7,287 bases of DNA from Bacteriovoracaceae bacterium UBA6261 (GCA_002440825.1 DJVH01000026.1:1-7287), one strand, 5' to 3'. Positions 1 through 6,388 are shown, numbered from the stretch's first letter. The notes: generated by a model not told the origin, from the sequence alone. Numbers and translations are program-made.

Positions 1-207
1 ATTGGAGCGAGAATGGCCGTCATTGATAAAGACCGTCATAAGCATGATGGAGATCTGGCCATTGGTCCTCGTGCCCCAATTGGATTAAATTACAAAATGG
101 TGAATCCTAATCTGGAATTCTTTGGTGAACTGGCACTTTGCATGGACCTGGTCCCCGAAACCGATGCAGATCTTGAAGGCGGCCTTGGGTTGCGCTACCG
201 CTTCTAA
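1..207 (+). CDS. Outer-membrane beta-barrel protein, C-terminal fragment
   Basis: This is the last 68 codons of a gene that begins left of the window; the frame is open from base 1 and ends at TAA (205-207). The visible part alternates polar and hydrophobic residues like beta strands: a PIGLNYK strand, a LEFFGELAL strand, a short VPETDADLEGG turn, and a final GLGLRYRF strand ending in phenylalanine. A C-terminal aromatic residue on an amphipathic strand is the known BAM-recognition signature of outer-membrane barrels. The pattern 'PxGLxY ... FFGELA ... VPET ... GGxGxRYxF' resembles small eight-stranded porin-like barrels of unknown function in delta-proteobacteria-like genomes; that family link is from memory. 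The first visible ATG (13) is unlikely to be the true start, because it has no clear ribosome-binding site and no signal peptide. The stop overlaps the stop of the convergent gene at 204. Confidence 0.7.
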   Translation: MGARMAVIDKDRHKHDGDLAIGPRAPIGLNYKMVNPNLEFFGELALCMDLVPETDADLEGGLGLRYRF

Positions 208-638
208 GCAGCGAGCGTCGCTCTTGGATGCTTTTGTTTAAGTTGAACGATGAGCTCTTGAGCCTTGGTGTTTTTGTAATAACGACACCAGGCCTCAAGA
301 GATTTTCTCTGATATTCGCAATAAAGAATTTCTGGATTGGATTCAATGGCCATTTCCAACTCAAGCAAATCGTTTTTTACGACTGACTGGATGATTACAT
401 TCTGAACAATTTGTCTTTGGCTGATGCTTGATTCCTGTACGCACTTCAATATTTTATACGCAAGAAAAAGTCCCAGCGCCGTCCACAACACTGGAGAATA
501 CAGAGCTATGCAGGAAATAAAAAGCATGGTCCAGTAATCTTTCGATGCAAGCGAGTGATAAAAATAGACCGGCACCGAAAGGAGAAAGAGATAAGCTTTA
601 TAGTTTCTCTTGGAAGAGAGGAGGGATTTAAAGGGCAT
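204..638 (-). CDS. Small membrane protein with two transmembrane helices, unknown function
   Basis: This 144-residue protein is not one I recognise. Two hydrophobic segments are visible, at about residues 15-31 (AYLFLLSVPVYFYHSLA) and 37-64, separated by a short SKDYW linker. A soluble helical tail of about 80 residues follows. The basic N-terminus (KSLLSSKRNYK) and the positive residues after helix 2 suggest that both ends face the cytoplasm. The tail (about 88-138, LLELEMAIESNPEILY ... KAQELIVQLKQKHP) has the length and helix-turn-helix feel of a degenerate ankyrin-like repeat, but this is only a suggestion. The ATG at 636-638 has a GAGG ribosome-binding site 8 nt upstream (647-650), which supports both the start and the reality of the gene. 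It appears to be a single-gene unit convergent with the barrel fragment, and its TAG stop overlaps that gene's TAA. Confidence 0.7.
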   Translation of the reverse strand: MPFKSLLSSKRNYKAYLFLLSVPVYFYHSLASKDYWTMLFISCIALYSPVLWTALGLFLAYKILKCVQESSISQRQIVQNVIIQSVVKNDLLELEMAIESNPEILYCEYQRKSLEAWCRYYKNTKAQELIVQLKQKHPRATLAA

Positions 639-668
639 TGTTTTAACCTCGTCAATAGACTCATCCTT

Positions 669-697
669 ATCCTAGTCCCTAAAGGCGCCAGCGGCAA
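669..697 (-). promoter_or_regulatory. Weak candidate promoter for the 204-638 gene
   Basis: Reading the minus strand, TTGCCG (692-697) and TAGGAT (669-674) are separated by 17 nt and match the sigma70 hexamers at 4/6 each. They would give a leader of roughly 25 nt before the ATG. The rest of the 639-860 spacer shows no better promoter for this gene. For the plus-strand gene at 861, only poor pairs are visible, such as TTGAGA 797-802 with TAGAAA 818-823 at 15-nt spacing. Confidence 0.22.
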
Positions 698-860
698 AAG
701 TCCTTCGTAAGAGTACCTAAGCTATGAGAATCAACAAATAGACTGTCTAATTTTTAGCCACAAAAAATAGGCATTGAGTACTTTCTTCAGATGCCATTGA
801 GATTATTCATATCACGGTAGAAAATCGATCCAATAATTCTATTTTAAGAAGGAGATCAAT

Positions 861-1427
861 ATGAAATCAGCATTGGCAATTTTTGCATTAACATTTTCAA
901 TGGGATCATTTGCAGCTGAACTTCAATTGAATATGCACTCTACTATGACCATGAAATTGATTGGTAAAGATACACTTGAAAAAATAAATGAAGTCGTCAT
1001 TACGGACACAGCTTTTATTACGCGCTCAGGGATTAACCGCGATACGAGAAAGAAAGTAAACAGCGACAAGCTTACGTACAAACTTGAAAAGAGTGTTGTT
1101 AGAATTCAGGATGCTAAAAATGGACTGGATACCGAAGCCGTTGCTGAAATCAACAGATCACTTTTCGGGAATGTTAAATCAATTACCATTTCCGGTGAAA
1201 ATCTTGAGAACGCTTATTTTGAAGATCTTTCCAATAAGGGAATAATTGCGCTGGCAAACTTAGATAAAAAAGGTGATGAGAGAAAGTCGCTTACGATTGG
1301 TGATCAGACTTGTATTGTCGATCGTTCAAAAGAATTAGCGACATGTGAACAAGACGTAAGTCTTAAGGTTGAAAACAATGAAGCGGTCATCGGCGCAGCT
1401 CTGATTTTCCTCAGTCTTGGTCAGTAA
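861..1427 (+). CDS. Small secreted (probably periplasmic) protein, unknown function
   Basis: This 188-residue protein has a clear Sec signal peptide: K2, a hydrophobic core at residues 4-14, and SFA followed by AE, so signal peptidase I should cut after A18 or A19. There is no lipobox cysteine, so it is not a lipoprotein. The mature part of about 170 residues is a mix of predicted strands and charged loops with only two cysteines, C151 and C162 (TC-IVDRSKELAT-C). These are well placed for one disulfide in the periplasm. I recognise no enzyme motif or family. The ATG is preceded by an excellent ribosome-binding site (AAGGAG, 849-854, 6 nt spacing). The gene stands alone on this strand, and its TAA is followed directly by the stop codon of convergent rpe. 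It has no terminator hairpin of its own before entering rpe. Confidence 0.8.
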   Translation: MKSALAIFALTFSMGSFAAELQLNMHSTMTMKLIGKDTLEKINEVVITDTAFITRSGINRDTRKKVNSDKLTYKLEKSVVRIQDAKNGLDTEAVAEINRSLFGNVKSITISGENLENAYFEDLSNKGIIALANLDKKGDERKSLTIGDQTCIVDRSKELATCEQDVSLKVENNEAVIGAALIFLSLGQ

Positions 1428-2078
1428 TCAGCGTAAAGATTCAACTGCAGATTTATAATTCATTTTACCCTGTTTAAATATGTATGAGCCGGCAACAAGA
1501 TTGTCGGCTCCTGCGTTTATAAGCTCATGAGCATTTTTGTCACTGACTCCACCGTCAACTTGAATTTGAAAATGCGCTTTTAAATCATTTCTTCGTTGTT
1601 TTAATTCTCTGATTTTATCATAAGCCGATGGCATAAATGATTGACCGCCAAAGCCCGGCTCAACGGACATGACAAGGACGAGATCAATATTTTTTAAGAG
1701 CTCATCAGAGAGAGTATTTACTGCTGTCACAGGTTTGATTGAAATACCAACGCTTGGATAATGATTTTTTAAATTACGGGCAAGCTCGAGTGGTTCATCG
1801 ATTGCTTCAATATGAAATGTAAAATTATGAATACCTGCAGCTTTTAGAGTTTCTCCATGAAACTCTGGATTGGTCACCATGAAGTGAGCATCGCATTTAT
1901 GAGAAGACTTCTTAGTAATTAATTCAATAATGGGGTGGCCAAAAGTCAGGTTTGGAACAAAGTGACCATCCATGATGTCCAGGTGAAACCAAAGATTTTC
2001 AATCCCCGCAAATGAGTTCAATTCCGATTCAATATTTAGAAAATCACAAGCAAGCAGACTTGGAGAAATGATCGTCAT
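1428..2078 (-). CDS. rpe: Ribulose-phosphate 3-epimerase
   Basis: This cytosolic enzyme interconverts D-ribulose 5-phosphate and D-xylulose 5-phosphate in the non-oxidative pentose phosphate pathway. At 216 residues it has the family's usual length and a complete (beta/alpha)8 barrel. Visible signatures are ISPSLLACDF (4-13), LDIMDGHFVPNLTFG (33-47), CDAHFMV (62-68), VMSVEPGFGGQSF (136-148) and QVDGGV (173-178). By family comparison H32, D34, H65 and D175 are the metal ligands, with D34 and D175 as the acid/base pair. GADNLVAGS (190-198) is the phosphate-binding end. The ATG is fixed by the canonical N-terminus, but its upstream sequence (TAGAAATTTT) holds no real Shine-Dalgarno. The start lies 7 nt after the fmt stop, so translation is probably coupled to fmt. 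It is the last gene of the minus-strand cluster. Confidence 0.96.
   Translation of the reverse strand: MTIISPSLLACDFLNIESELNSFAGIENLWFHLDIMDGHFVPNLTFGHPIIELITKKSSHKCDAHFMVTNPEFHGETLKAAGIHNFTFHIEAIDEPLELARNLKNHYPSVGISIKPVTAVNTLSDELLKNIDLVLVMSVEPGFGGQSFMPSAYDKIRELKQRRNDLKAHFQIQVDGGVSDKNAHELINAGADNLVAGSYIFKQGKMNYKSAVESLR
1486..1510 (+). repeat. Hairpin-forming inverted repeat inside the rpe 3' end
   Basis: Two 10-nt arms (1486-1495, GAGCCGGCAA; 1501-1510, TTGTCGGCTC) flank a 5-nt CAAGA loop. In plus-strand RNA all ten positions can pair, one as G-U. In the rpe mRNA the same position becomes an A-C mismatch. No T-tract follows, so it is not a standard intrinsic terminator. The bases also encode the conserved GADNLVAGS segment of Rpe, so the symmetry may be a by-product of coding. 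Confidence 0.4.
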
Positions 2079-2085
2079 AAAATTT

Positions 2086-3030
2086 CTACGGATTAATTAA
2101 AATCTCTCCGCCCTTATTTTTAAGTCCATTTAATAATTCGATATCACTGCAAAGTTTTTTTCCTTCAAGTTGAACTTCGGCAAGCCTGACGGCGCCTTCT
2201 TTAGTTCCAACGGCGATCTGGCCATGCAAAAGAGAGGTCTCTCCGGGCTTTAGTGACCGATTCAGTTTTTCAAGGCGGAAAACCTTCAATCTTTGATTGT
2301 TAAGAAAACAATACGTCCCCGGCCATGGATCAAGGGCGCGGACCTGATTATTTAATTTACTAAAATCGGATTCTTTGAAATTTAAAAAGCCATCTTCTTT
2401 TTTCAGTGTGGGCGCAAAGCTCACTCCAGCAGGGTCCTGTTTTGTGAAATGCAATTTTTCACTGAGAATAGTTTCAATCAATGTATTGGTTGAAAGCGCC
2501 GCTTGAAATTTTAAACGAGTATAAAGTTGTCCACCCGTTTCTGTGGGAGCAATGGCAAGCTCATGAAAATGGCAAAGATCGCCAGCATCCATTTCTTTCA
2601 CCATTCTTTGAATAGAAACACCTGTAGATGTGTCGCCATTTAAAAGCGCATACTGAATCGGGGCTGCTCCTCTATATTTCGGAAGAATTGAAGTATGTAT
2701 GTTAAAACAGCCAAGCTTTGGCATGTTTAAAACTCGTGATCCTAAAAATTGAGCAAACGCAAGGACGATAAAAAAATCAACATTCTTTTTCTCTAATTCT
2801 GCCAGCACAGATTCTTCGCGATTGATATTTTCTACCTGATAAAGAGGAAGCTTGTGTTCTTTGGCGTAAACCGCGACTGGGGGTGATTTCAACTCCTGTC
2901 CTCTTCCGGCCGGCCTGTCCGGCATGGTTACAACACCCACCACGTTAATGTGAGGATGTTGGTGAAGAAGTTCTAGCGTTGGAACTGAAAAATCCGGCGT
3001 TCCACAAAAAACAACATTGAGTTTTTTCAT
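2086..3030 (-). CDS. fmt: Methionyl-tRNA formyltransferase
   Basis: This enzyme transfers the formyl group of 10-formyltetrahydrofolate to Met-tRNAfMet, creating the bacterial initiator tRNA. The 314-residue length matches the family (E. coli 315). Visible features are the N-terminal Rossmann start VVFCGTPDFSVP (6-17), the loop DRPAGRGQELKSPPV (38-52), and the catalytic block FNIHTSILPKYRGAAPIQ (109-126) with N110 and H112. D148 lies in KEMDAGD, completing the Asn-His-Asp set. The C-terminal tRNA-binding domain carries RALDPWPGTY. The frame is open for 39 codons further upstream, but I place the start at the ATG 3028-3030. The canonical N-terminus begins there, and the upstream extension only reads the def coding sequence in another frame. 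The start overlaps the def stop by one base (TAATG), so translation should be coupled to def. Confidence 0.96.
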   Translation of the reverse strand: MKKLNVVFCGTPDFSVPTLELLHQHPHINVVGVVTMPDRPAGRGQELKSPPVAVYAKEHKLPLYQVENINREESVLAELEKKNVDFFIVLAFAQFLGSRVLNMPKLGCFNIHTSILPKYRGAAPIQYALLNGDTSTGVSIQRMVKEMDAGDLCHFHELAIAPTETGGQLYTRLKFQAALSTNTLIETILSEKLHFTKQDPAGVSFAPTLKKEDGFLNFKESDFSKLNNQVRALDPWPGTYCFLNNQRLKVFRLEKLNRSLKPGETSLLHGQIAVGTKEGAVRLAEVQLEGKKLCSDIELLNGLKNKGGEILINP

Positions 3031-3617
3031 TACTTTTTCTTTTGCTGCTGCTTTAAAAATTTTTTCTCGAGCAATTGTTTTTTCAAAAAGCTCAATCTTT
3101 CGATAAAGACAATTCCGTCGAGGTGGTCGTTTTCGTGTTGAAGACACACTGAAAGCAGCTCGTCGGCTTCAATTTCATGATGTTCACCAAAAATGTCCTG
3201 AAACTCAACTGTCACAAGTTCAGCTCTTTTTACGTCTTCGTAAATACCAGGTACGCTCAGGCACCCTTCTTCATGAATAATTTCACCAGATTTATTTTTA
3301 AAAATGGGATTGATAAAGACCATTGGATTGAATTCAGAAAGTCTGAATTCTTCACGGCCGTCGGCATGAGTGATTTTCTCTCGATCATACCAGATATCCA
3401 GAACGAAGAAGCGCAGGCTCACGCCAACTTGAGGAGCGGCAAGGCCGATTCCTGGTGCGTGATACATTGTATAAAGCATGTTCTTGATAATACCATGCAA
3501 CTCTTCGTTGAATTCGGTGACCGGCTTGGCAACTTTCTTCAAAATAGGCGCAGGATAAGTGAAAATCTCAAGCTTTTCACCTTCAAGTTTATAGTTCTCT
3601 AAAAAATTATTTTTCAT
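3030..3617 (-). CDS. def: Peptide deformylase
   Basis: This metalloenzyme removes the N-formyl group from nascent proteins and is the functional partner of Fmt encoded next door. All three family motifs are present in its 195 residues: GIGLAAPQVG (56-65), EEGCLSVPG (116-124) and QHENDHLDG (160-168). By family knowledge C119, H161 and H165 bind the metal and E162 is the catalytic base. Between VLDIW (72-76) and FINP (101-104) there is an insertion of roughly 15-20 charged residues compared with E. coli Def. The tail ends in a lysine/glutamine-rich stretch (KKFLKQQQKKK). The ATG at 3615-3617 is the only usable start, since an in-frame stop lies just upstream. It has no Shine-Dalgarno and sits directly against a 33-bp inverted repeat, suggesting coupling to lptG or structure-dependent initiation. 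Confidence 0.96.
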   Translation of the reverse strand: MKNNFLENYKLEGEKLEIFTYPAPILKKVAKPVTEFNEELHGIIKNMLYTMYHAPGIGLAAPQVGVSLRFFVLDIWYDREKITHADGREEFRLSEFNPMVFINPIFKNKSGEIIHEEGCLSVPGIYEDVKRAELVTVEFQDIFGEHHEIEADELLSVCLQHENDHLDGIVFIERLSFLKKQLLEKKFLKQQQKKK

Positions 3618-3650
3618 GAAAAATTGATATCACAAATATCAGTATTTTTC
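3618..3650. repeat. Imperfect inverted repeat filling the lptG-def gap
   Basis: Outer arms GAAAAAT (3618-3624) and ATTTTTC (3644-3650) and inner arms TGATAT (3625-3630) and ATATCA (3636-3641) flank a CACAA loop, with GT (3642-3643) as a bulge. This gives 13 pairs on either strand. The structure spans the whole space from the lptG stop codon to the base before the def ATG. The inner stem followed by ATTTTTC has the layout of an intrinsic terminator or attenuator on the minus strand. With so few G-C pairs it would be weak. It could also be an operator or a structure that replaces the missing def ribosome-binding site. Confidence 0.5.
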
Positions 3651-4755
3651 ATCGCAATTTGCGGTGGTAAATAAAATAGCCCGCCAAGTAGACCACGAAG
3701 ATAGAAGGCACACCGAATGTGGCCACTGCTGCCGGGACTTTGCTAGTTTGCCCTAGGGTCAGGAAGTATGAGTAGATAAACCAATAAATAAACGTGAAAC
3801 TCATAACAAAAGCAGCGTTGGCACCGAATGAACTATTGCGACGGTTCGGGTTAAAAAGAGCTACTGAAGCAAGAATTGCAAGTACCAGACAGGTAAAACC
3901 CGAAGAGAACTTATCAAGAAACGTCACATAATATTCACTGTAATTAATGCCATTGTTTTTCAGGACACCGATGTAGTCGTAAAGCTTCCAGATATCGAGG
4001 GTGGCGATATTGGCATTGATCTGTTGGAAATCCGAGATCGTCTCTCTGATTTTTACGTCTTTGGTTTCGGAAAATTGAACTGAAGGAAAGGTTTTATTCT
4101 CAAGGTTTGTCACATGAAGAACATTTTTTAATAACCAATGATTTTCTTCCTTATGTTCAGCGACAACTGCGCTTAGTTGCTCTGTAAACTTAAAGTTTTT
4201 GTCATAAAAATACAAAGTCAGGTTGTTGATCACATTTTTTTTGCGGTCAAACGAGCTGTAAGAGAAAAAATAGTCCTGACTTTTAAACCAGATTTTTCCA
4301 GAACTGATCGCGTTGCTGATACCTTTTTTAGCCCCGCCTGGATTTAGAGAAGAAGAAACTCTGATGTTTTTAGCTTCTTGCCGATGTTTAGTGTATGGCA
4401 CGACATAAGCATTAATATAAAAAAGCAGCAAACCAACCAAGCTTCCTATGATCGCAATGTCAGTCACAAATTTTCTGCGGGAATACCCACTGGCAAAGAT
4501 GGCGGTAAGTTCATTTCGGGTTTTGAGTTTATTGATTGAAAAAAGAGAGGCAATCAAACAGGAAACCGGAAAAACTTTAACTGAAAACGAGGGAATTTCC
4601 AGATAGAGCGAAGTAAGAATGAGTTTAAAATCGGAACTGTCTTTTAAAAGTGCGTTTAAAATATGCCCAAGACTAAGCACCATCACCAGAACAAAAGTTG
4701 ATCCCAAAAAGAAACGAAGCCATTCTTTGAAAATCAGTTTTCTAATGTTGGACAT
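3649..4755 (-). CDS. lptG: LptF/LptG-family LPS export permease, LptG-like
   Basis: YjgP/YjgQ-family inner-membrane subunit of the LptB2FG transporter, which extracts lipopolysaccharide from the inner membrane for the LptC-LptA bridge. The 368 residues show the family layout. Three N-terminal transmembrane helices lie at about 14-36, 56-75 and 99-120, a periplasmic jellyroll domain at about 125-270, and three C-terminal helices at about 284-302, 314-334 and 343-363. RNELTAIFASGYSRRKFV (80-97) matches the cytoplasmic coupling helix that contacts LptB. The order of jellyroll elements (GKIWFKSQDYFF, LTLYFYDKNFKF, HWLLKNV) and LDIWKLYDYIGVLKNNG (253-269) look closer to LptG than LptF; this is by eye. 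The ATG at 4753-4755 is the only start after an in-frame TAA. The ribosome-binding site is a close AAGG, and the gene overlaps the upstream CFI-box gene by 14 nt. No lptF or lptB lies beside it. Confidence 0.85.
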   Translation of the reverse strand: MSNIRKLIFKEWLRFFLGSTFVLVMVLSLGHILNALLKDSSDFKLILTSLYLEIPSFSVKVFPVSCLIASLFSINKLKTRNELTAIFASGYSRRKFVTDIAIIGSLVGLLLFYINAYVVPYTKHRQEAKNIRVSSSLNPGGAKKGISNAISSGKIWFKSQDYFFSYSSFDRKKNVINNLTLYFYDKNFKFTEQLSAVVAEHKEENHWLLKNVLHVTNLENKTFPSVQFSETKDVKIRETISDFQQINANIATLDIWKLYDYIGVLKNNGINYSEYYVTFLDKFSSGFTCLVLAILASVALFNPNRRNSSFGANAAFVMSFTFIYWFIYSYFLTLGQTSKVPAAVATFGVPSIFVVYLAGYFIYHRKLR

Positions 4756-5461
4756 ATGGCCTTATGAGTTTTACAAAAAGACTCAATGCTGGCTTTAGTA
4801 AAAGTTTTCCAGCGACAAAATTTAAAATGGGTTTTTTTTCGAAATATTCGACCAGCTTTGGACTGAGTGAATAATAAAAATCGATAAAATCTTTCCCTGG
4901 TTCAAAACGGGCAATTTTTAGCTTGAAGTGTCTCAGCGTTTCAGTGCGTTCATCTTCGAATCCAAAACACATCGTAGCTACATAGCACTTCTTCGAGCTT
5001 ATCTGAATTCGCTGATAAGCCGATTCAAATGCCTTCGGATTATGGGCCTGTTTTTTATTGTTAAATTTTCTGATGATCTGAGCGTTCACGTGTTGGTACT
5101 TAAAACCAATTGAAAATTTCACAAATTGTTCAAGACAGCGAAGACATTCTCTCTGCAAGTTTGGACTGCGGTCAAAAGCTTTGGCCAGATCCCAGTATGC
5201 ATGTGAGATGAGCAAAAGCTCAGTGACGTCTTTTTCAGGATCGAAGAGACCTGGCGTCAGGCGGTCTTCCGTTGTATCAAAATAAAGTGCAAGAATTCCC
5301 AGATACTTGGTGTAGGAGTCAACGGCCTGGGCCATTCTGTCGTCTTTGACAAGTGCTTGAGCGCGCTTCAAATGAGTAAGGCGTGTGCGGTATAGCTCAA
5401 TGATCTGCTCGCGCTTTTTTTCATCACGAAGATCCTTGGCATCTGTTTTTTTCTTAACCAC
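4742..5461 (-). CDS. CFI-box-CTERM domain protein, unknown function
   Basis: This 239-residue, probably cytoplasmic protein lacks a signal peptide. Residues 1-35 are highly charged (KKKTDAKDLRDEKKREQ). Residues 20-135 are helical and TPR-like in feel (RAQALVKDDRMAQAVDSYTKYL). From about 158 to 232 it carries what I recognise as a CFI-box C-terminal domain. It begins with CYVATMCFG (159-167), a variant of the usual CFIATAAYG, and continues through ETLRHFKLKIARFEPGKDFIDFYYSLSPKL-type residues, which align with the 'LRxFRDxxLxxxxxGxxFVxxYYxxSP' pattern. The domain's function is not known to me. The start is GTG (5459-5461) with a GAGG four bases upstream. The gene follows the barrel gene by 15 nt and overlaps lptG by 14 nt, so the three are surely co-transcribed and a role in envelope biogenesis is plausible, though inferred only from context. 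Confidence 0.8.
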   Translation of the reverse strand: MVKKKTDAKDLRDEKKREQIIELYRTRLTHLKRAQALVKDDRMAQAVDSYTKYLGILALYFDTTEDRLTPGLFDPEKDVTELLLISHAYWDLAKAFDRSPNLQRECLRCLEQFVKFSIGFKYQHVNAQIIRKFNNKKQAHNPKAFESAYQRIQISSKKCYVATMCFGFEDERTETLRHFKLKIARFEPGKDFIDFYYSLSPKLVEYFEKKPILNFVAGKLLLKPALSLFVKLIRPYVQH

Positions 5462-5476
5462 AAAACCTCACAGTTC

Positions 5477-6337
5477 TTAAAAGCGAATTGAGACAGCAAG
5501 AGAAGTTTCTTTTAATTTAGTCTCGTTTTGATTGATAGAAAGGTCTTTGTCTTTTGAAGTATTCTTCATGGCAAATTCAAAAGAGAGTCGAGGTTGAATC
5601 CACGACAAGCCGAAGCCGTTGCCTTTCTCAGCTCTAAGCTTATCTTTGAACCCACCAAAACGAAGGTAAAAATCATCAAGAACTTTTACTTGTAAGGCAC
5701 CTTTGTAAATGAGCGTTTTTGAGATTTCATCTGAAGTATAATCTCCGCCAAAATCCAGTGATGCTGTAATATAAGTTAAAAGAATATATTGAAAACCAAT
5801 CAGCCCTTTTGTTTCATGGGCCTTAGATTGAAACGGATCGTAAGCTACAATTCCCATCGAAAATTTTTCATCGATCGAATGTGTGACACCAATGACTGTC
5901 TGATAATACTTTTGAACAGATTTATCCGTAGTGTTTTCATCTTTGCTTTGGCGAACACTTACGCCCATTGCAGATTTATCCGCAATTGGACCGGACATGG
6001 AAAGACCCCAGCGTTTTCGCTTTATATTTTCCTCTTCCTGATCAACATAACTCAAAGAGCCACTTAAAGAAGGATTCCCGTCTGCCAACACAAAGCCCAG
6101 AGATTTTGGTTTAGGTTGTGCAACATTATTTTCTGTAAGTTTTGCGCTGTCTTTTTGAAAATAAAAAGTTGATGTAGAGAAAAAAGCTAATGGTGCTGGA
6201 TTTAAAAATGCCGATTCTTCAGTGAGTATTGATCCCACTCCTGTTCCGGCAGTAGATTTTAAATGCGTTGTTTCGAACTCATGGATCTTTGCCTGAGCAA
6301 TCGAAAGACCACTAGTTGAAAGGAACAAAGCTGACAC
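5477..6337 (-). CDS. Probable outer-membrane beta-barrel protein; true start probably upstream of the GTG
   Basis: The protein has 286 residues from the GTG at 6335-6337. The N-terminus is a signal peptide: LFLSTSGLSIAQA ends in an AQA cleavage site, residues 14-16. The mature part alternates beta-strand patterns and ends in SLAVSIRF, with the C-terminal phenylalanine typical of outer-membrane barrels. The segment GVGSILTEESAFLNPAPLAF (33-52) resembles the conserved 'NPA' hatch region of FadL/PorV-like barrels; that family assignment is tentative. From the GTG the signal peptide lacks its usual basic start. The open frame upstream supplies it (R-N-H-I-K-K-S-L-F), which would make the product about 296 residues from ATT 6365-6367. 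That ATT is preceded by AAAGGGA (6377-6383) at 9 nt. The GTG has no ribosome-binding site. First gene of the minus-strand cluster. Confidence 0.78.
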   Translation of the reverse strand: MSALFLSTSGLSIAQAKIHEFETTHLKSTAGTGVGSILTEESAFLNPAPLAFFSTSTFYFQKDSAKLTENNVAQPKPKSLGFVLADGNPSLSGSLSYVDQEEENIKRKRWGLSMSGPIADKSAMGVSVRQSKDENTTDKSVQKYYQTVIGVTHSIDEKFSMGIVAYDPFQSKAHETKGLIGFQYILLTYITASLDFGGDYTSDEISKTLIYKGALQVKVLDDFYLRFGGFKDKLRAEKGNGFGLSWIQPRLSFEFAMKNTSKDKDLSINQNETKLKETSLAVSIRF

Positions 6338-6359
6338 GAATAAAGATTTTTTGATATGA

Positions 6360-6388
6360 TTGCGAATGTTCTTAATTCCCTTTAAAAT
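6360..6388 (+). promoter_or_regulatory. Candidate sigma70-type promoter of galU
   Basis: TTGCGA (6360-6365) and TAAAAT (6383-6388) are separated by exactly 17 nt, with matches of 4/6 and 5/6 to the consensus. Transcription would start near 6395, giving a leader of about 18 nt that still contains the galU ribosome-binding site AGAGGAA (6400-6406). A nearby TGTTATAAC (6388-6396) looks like an extended -10. It would start transcription inside the ribosome-binding site, so I prefer the first pair. Confidence 0.5.

Noticed and set aside
13..207. Complete 64-residue gene starting at ATG 13
   Set aside because: The frame is open to the window edge, the ATG lacks a ribosome-binding site, and the product is only the last strands of a barrel.
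771..802. Repeated CATTGAG (772-778 and 795-801) as a possible regulator site upstream of the 861 gene
   Set aside because: Seven-base identity at this spacing is easily expected by chance, and the flanking bases do not extend it.
3031..3147. 39-codon N-terminal extension of fmt, beginning in the def coding region
   Set aside because: The Fmt family begins at the MKKLNVVFCGTPDF segment, and the extension is just def sequence read in another frame.
3177..3602. 141-codon plus-strand open frame opposite def
   Set aside because: It lies wholly inside def on the other strand, has no ribosome-binding site and shows no protein-like pattern.
5789..6067. 92-codon plus-strand open frame inside the barrel gene
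   Set aside because: It is antisense to a well-supported gene, with no start signal.
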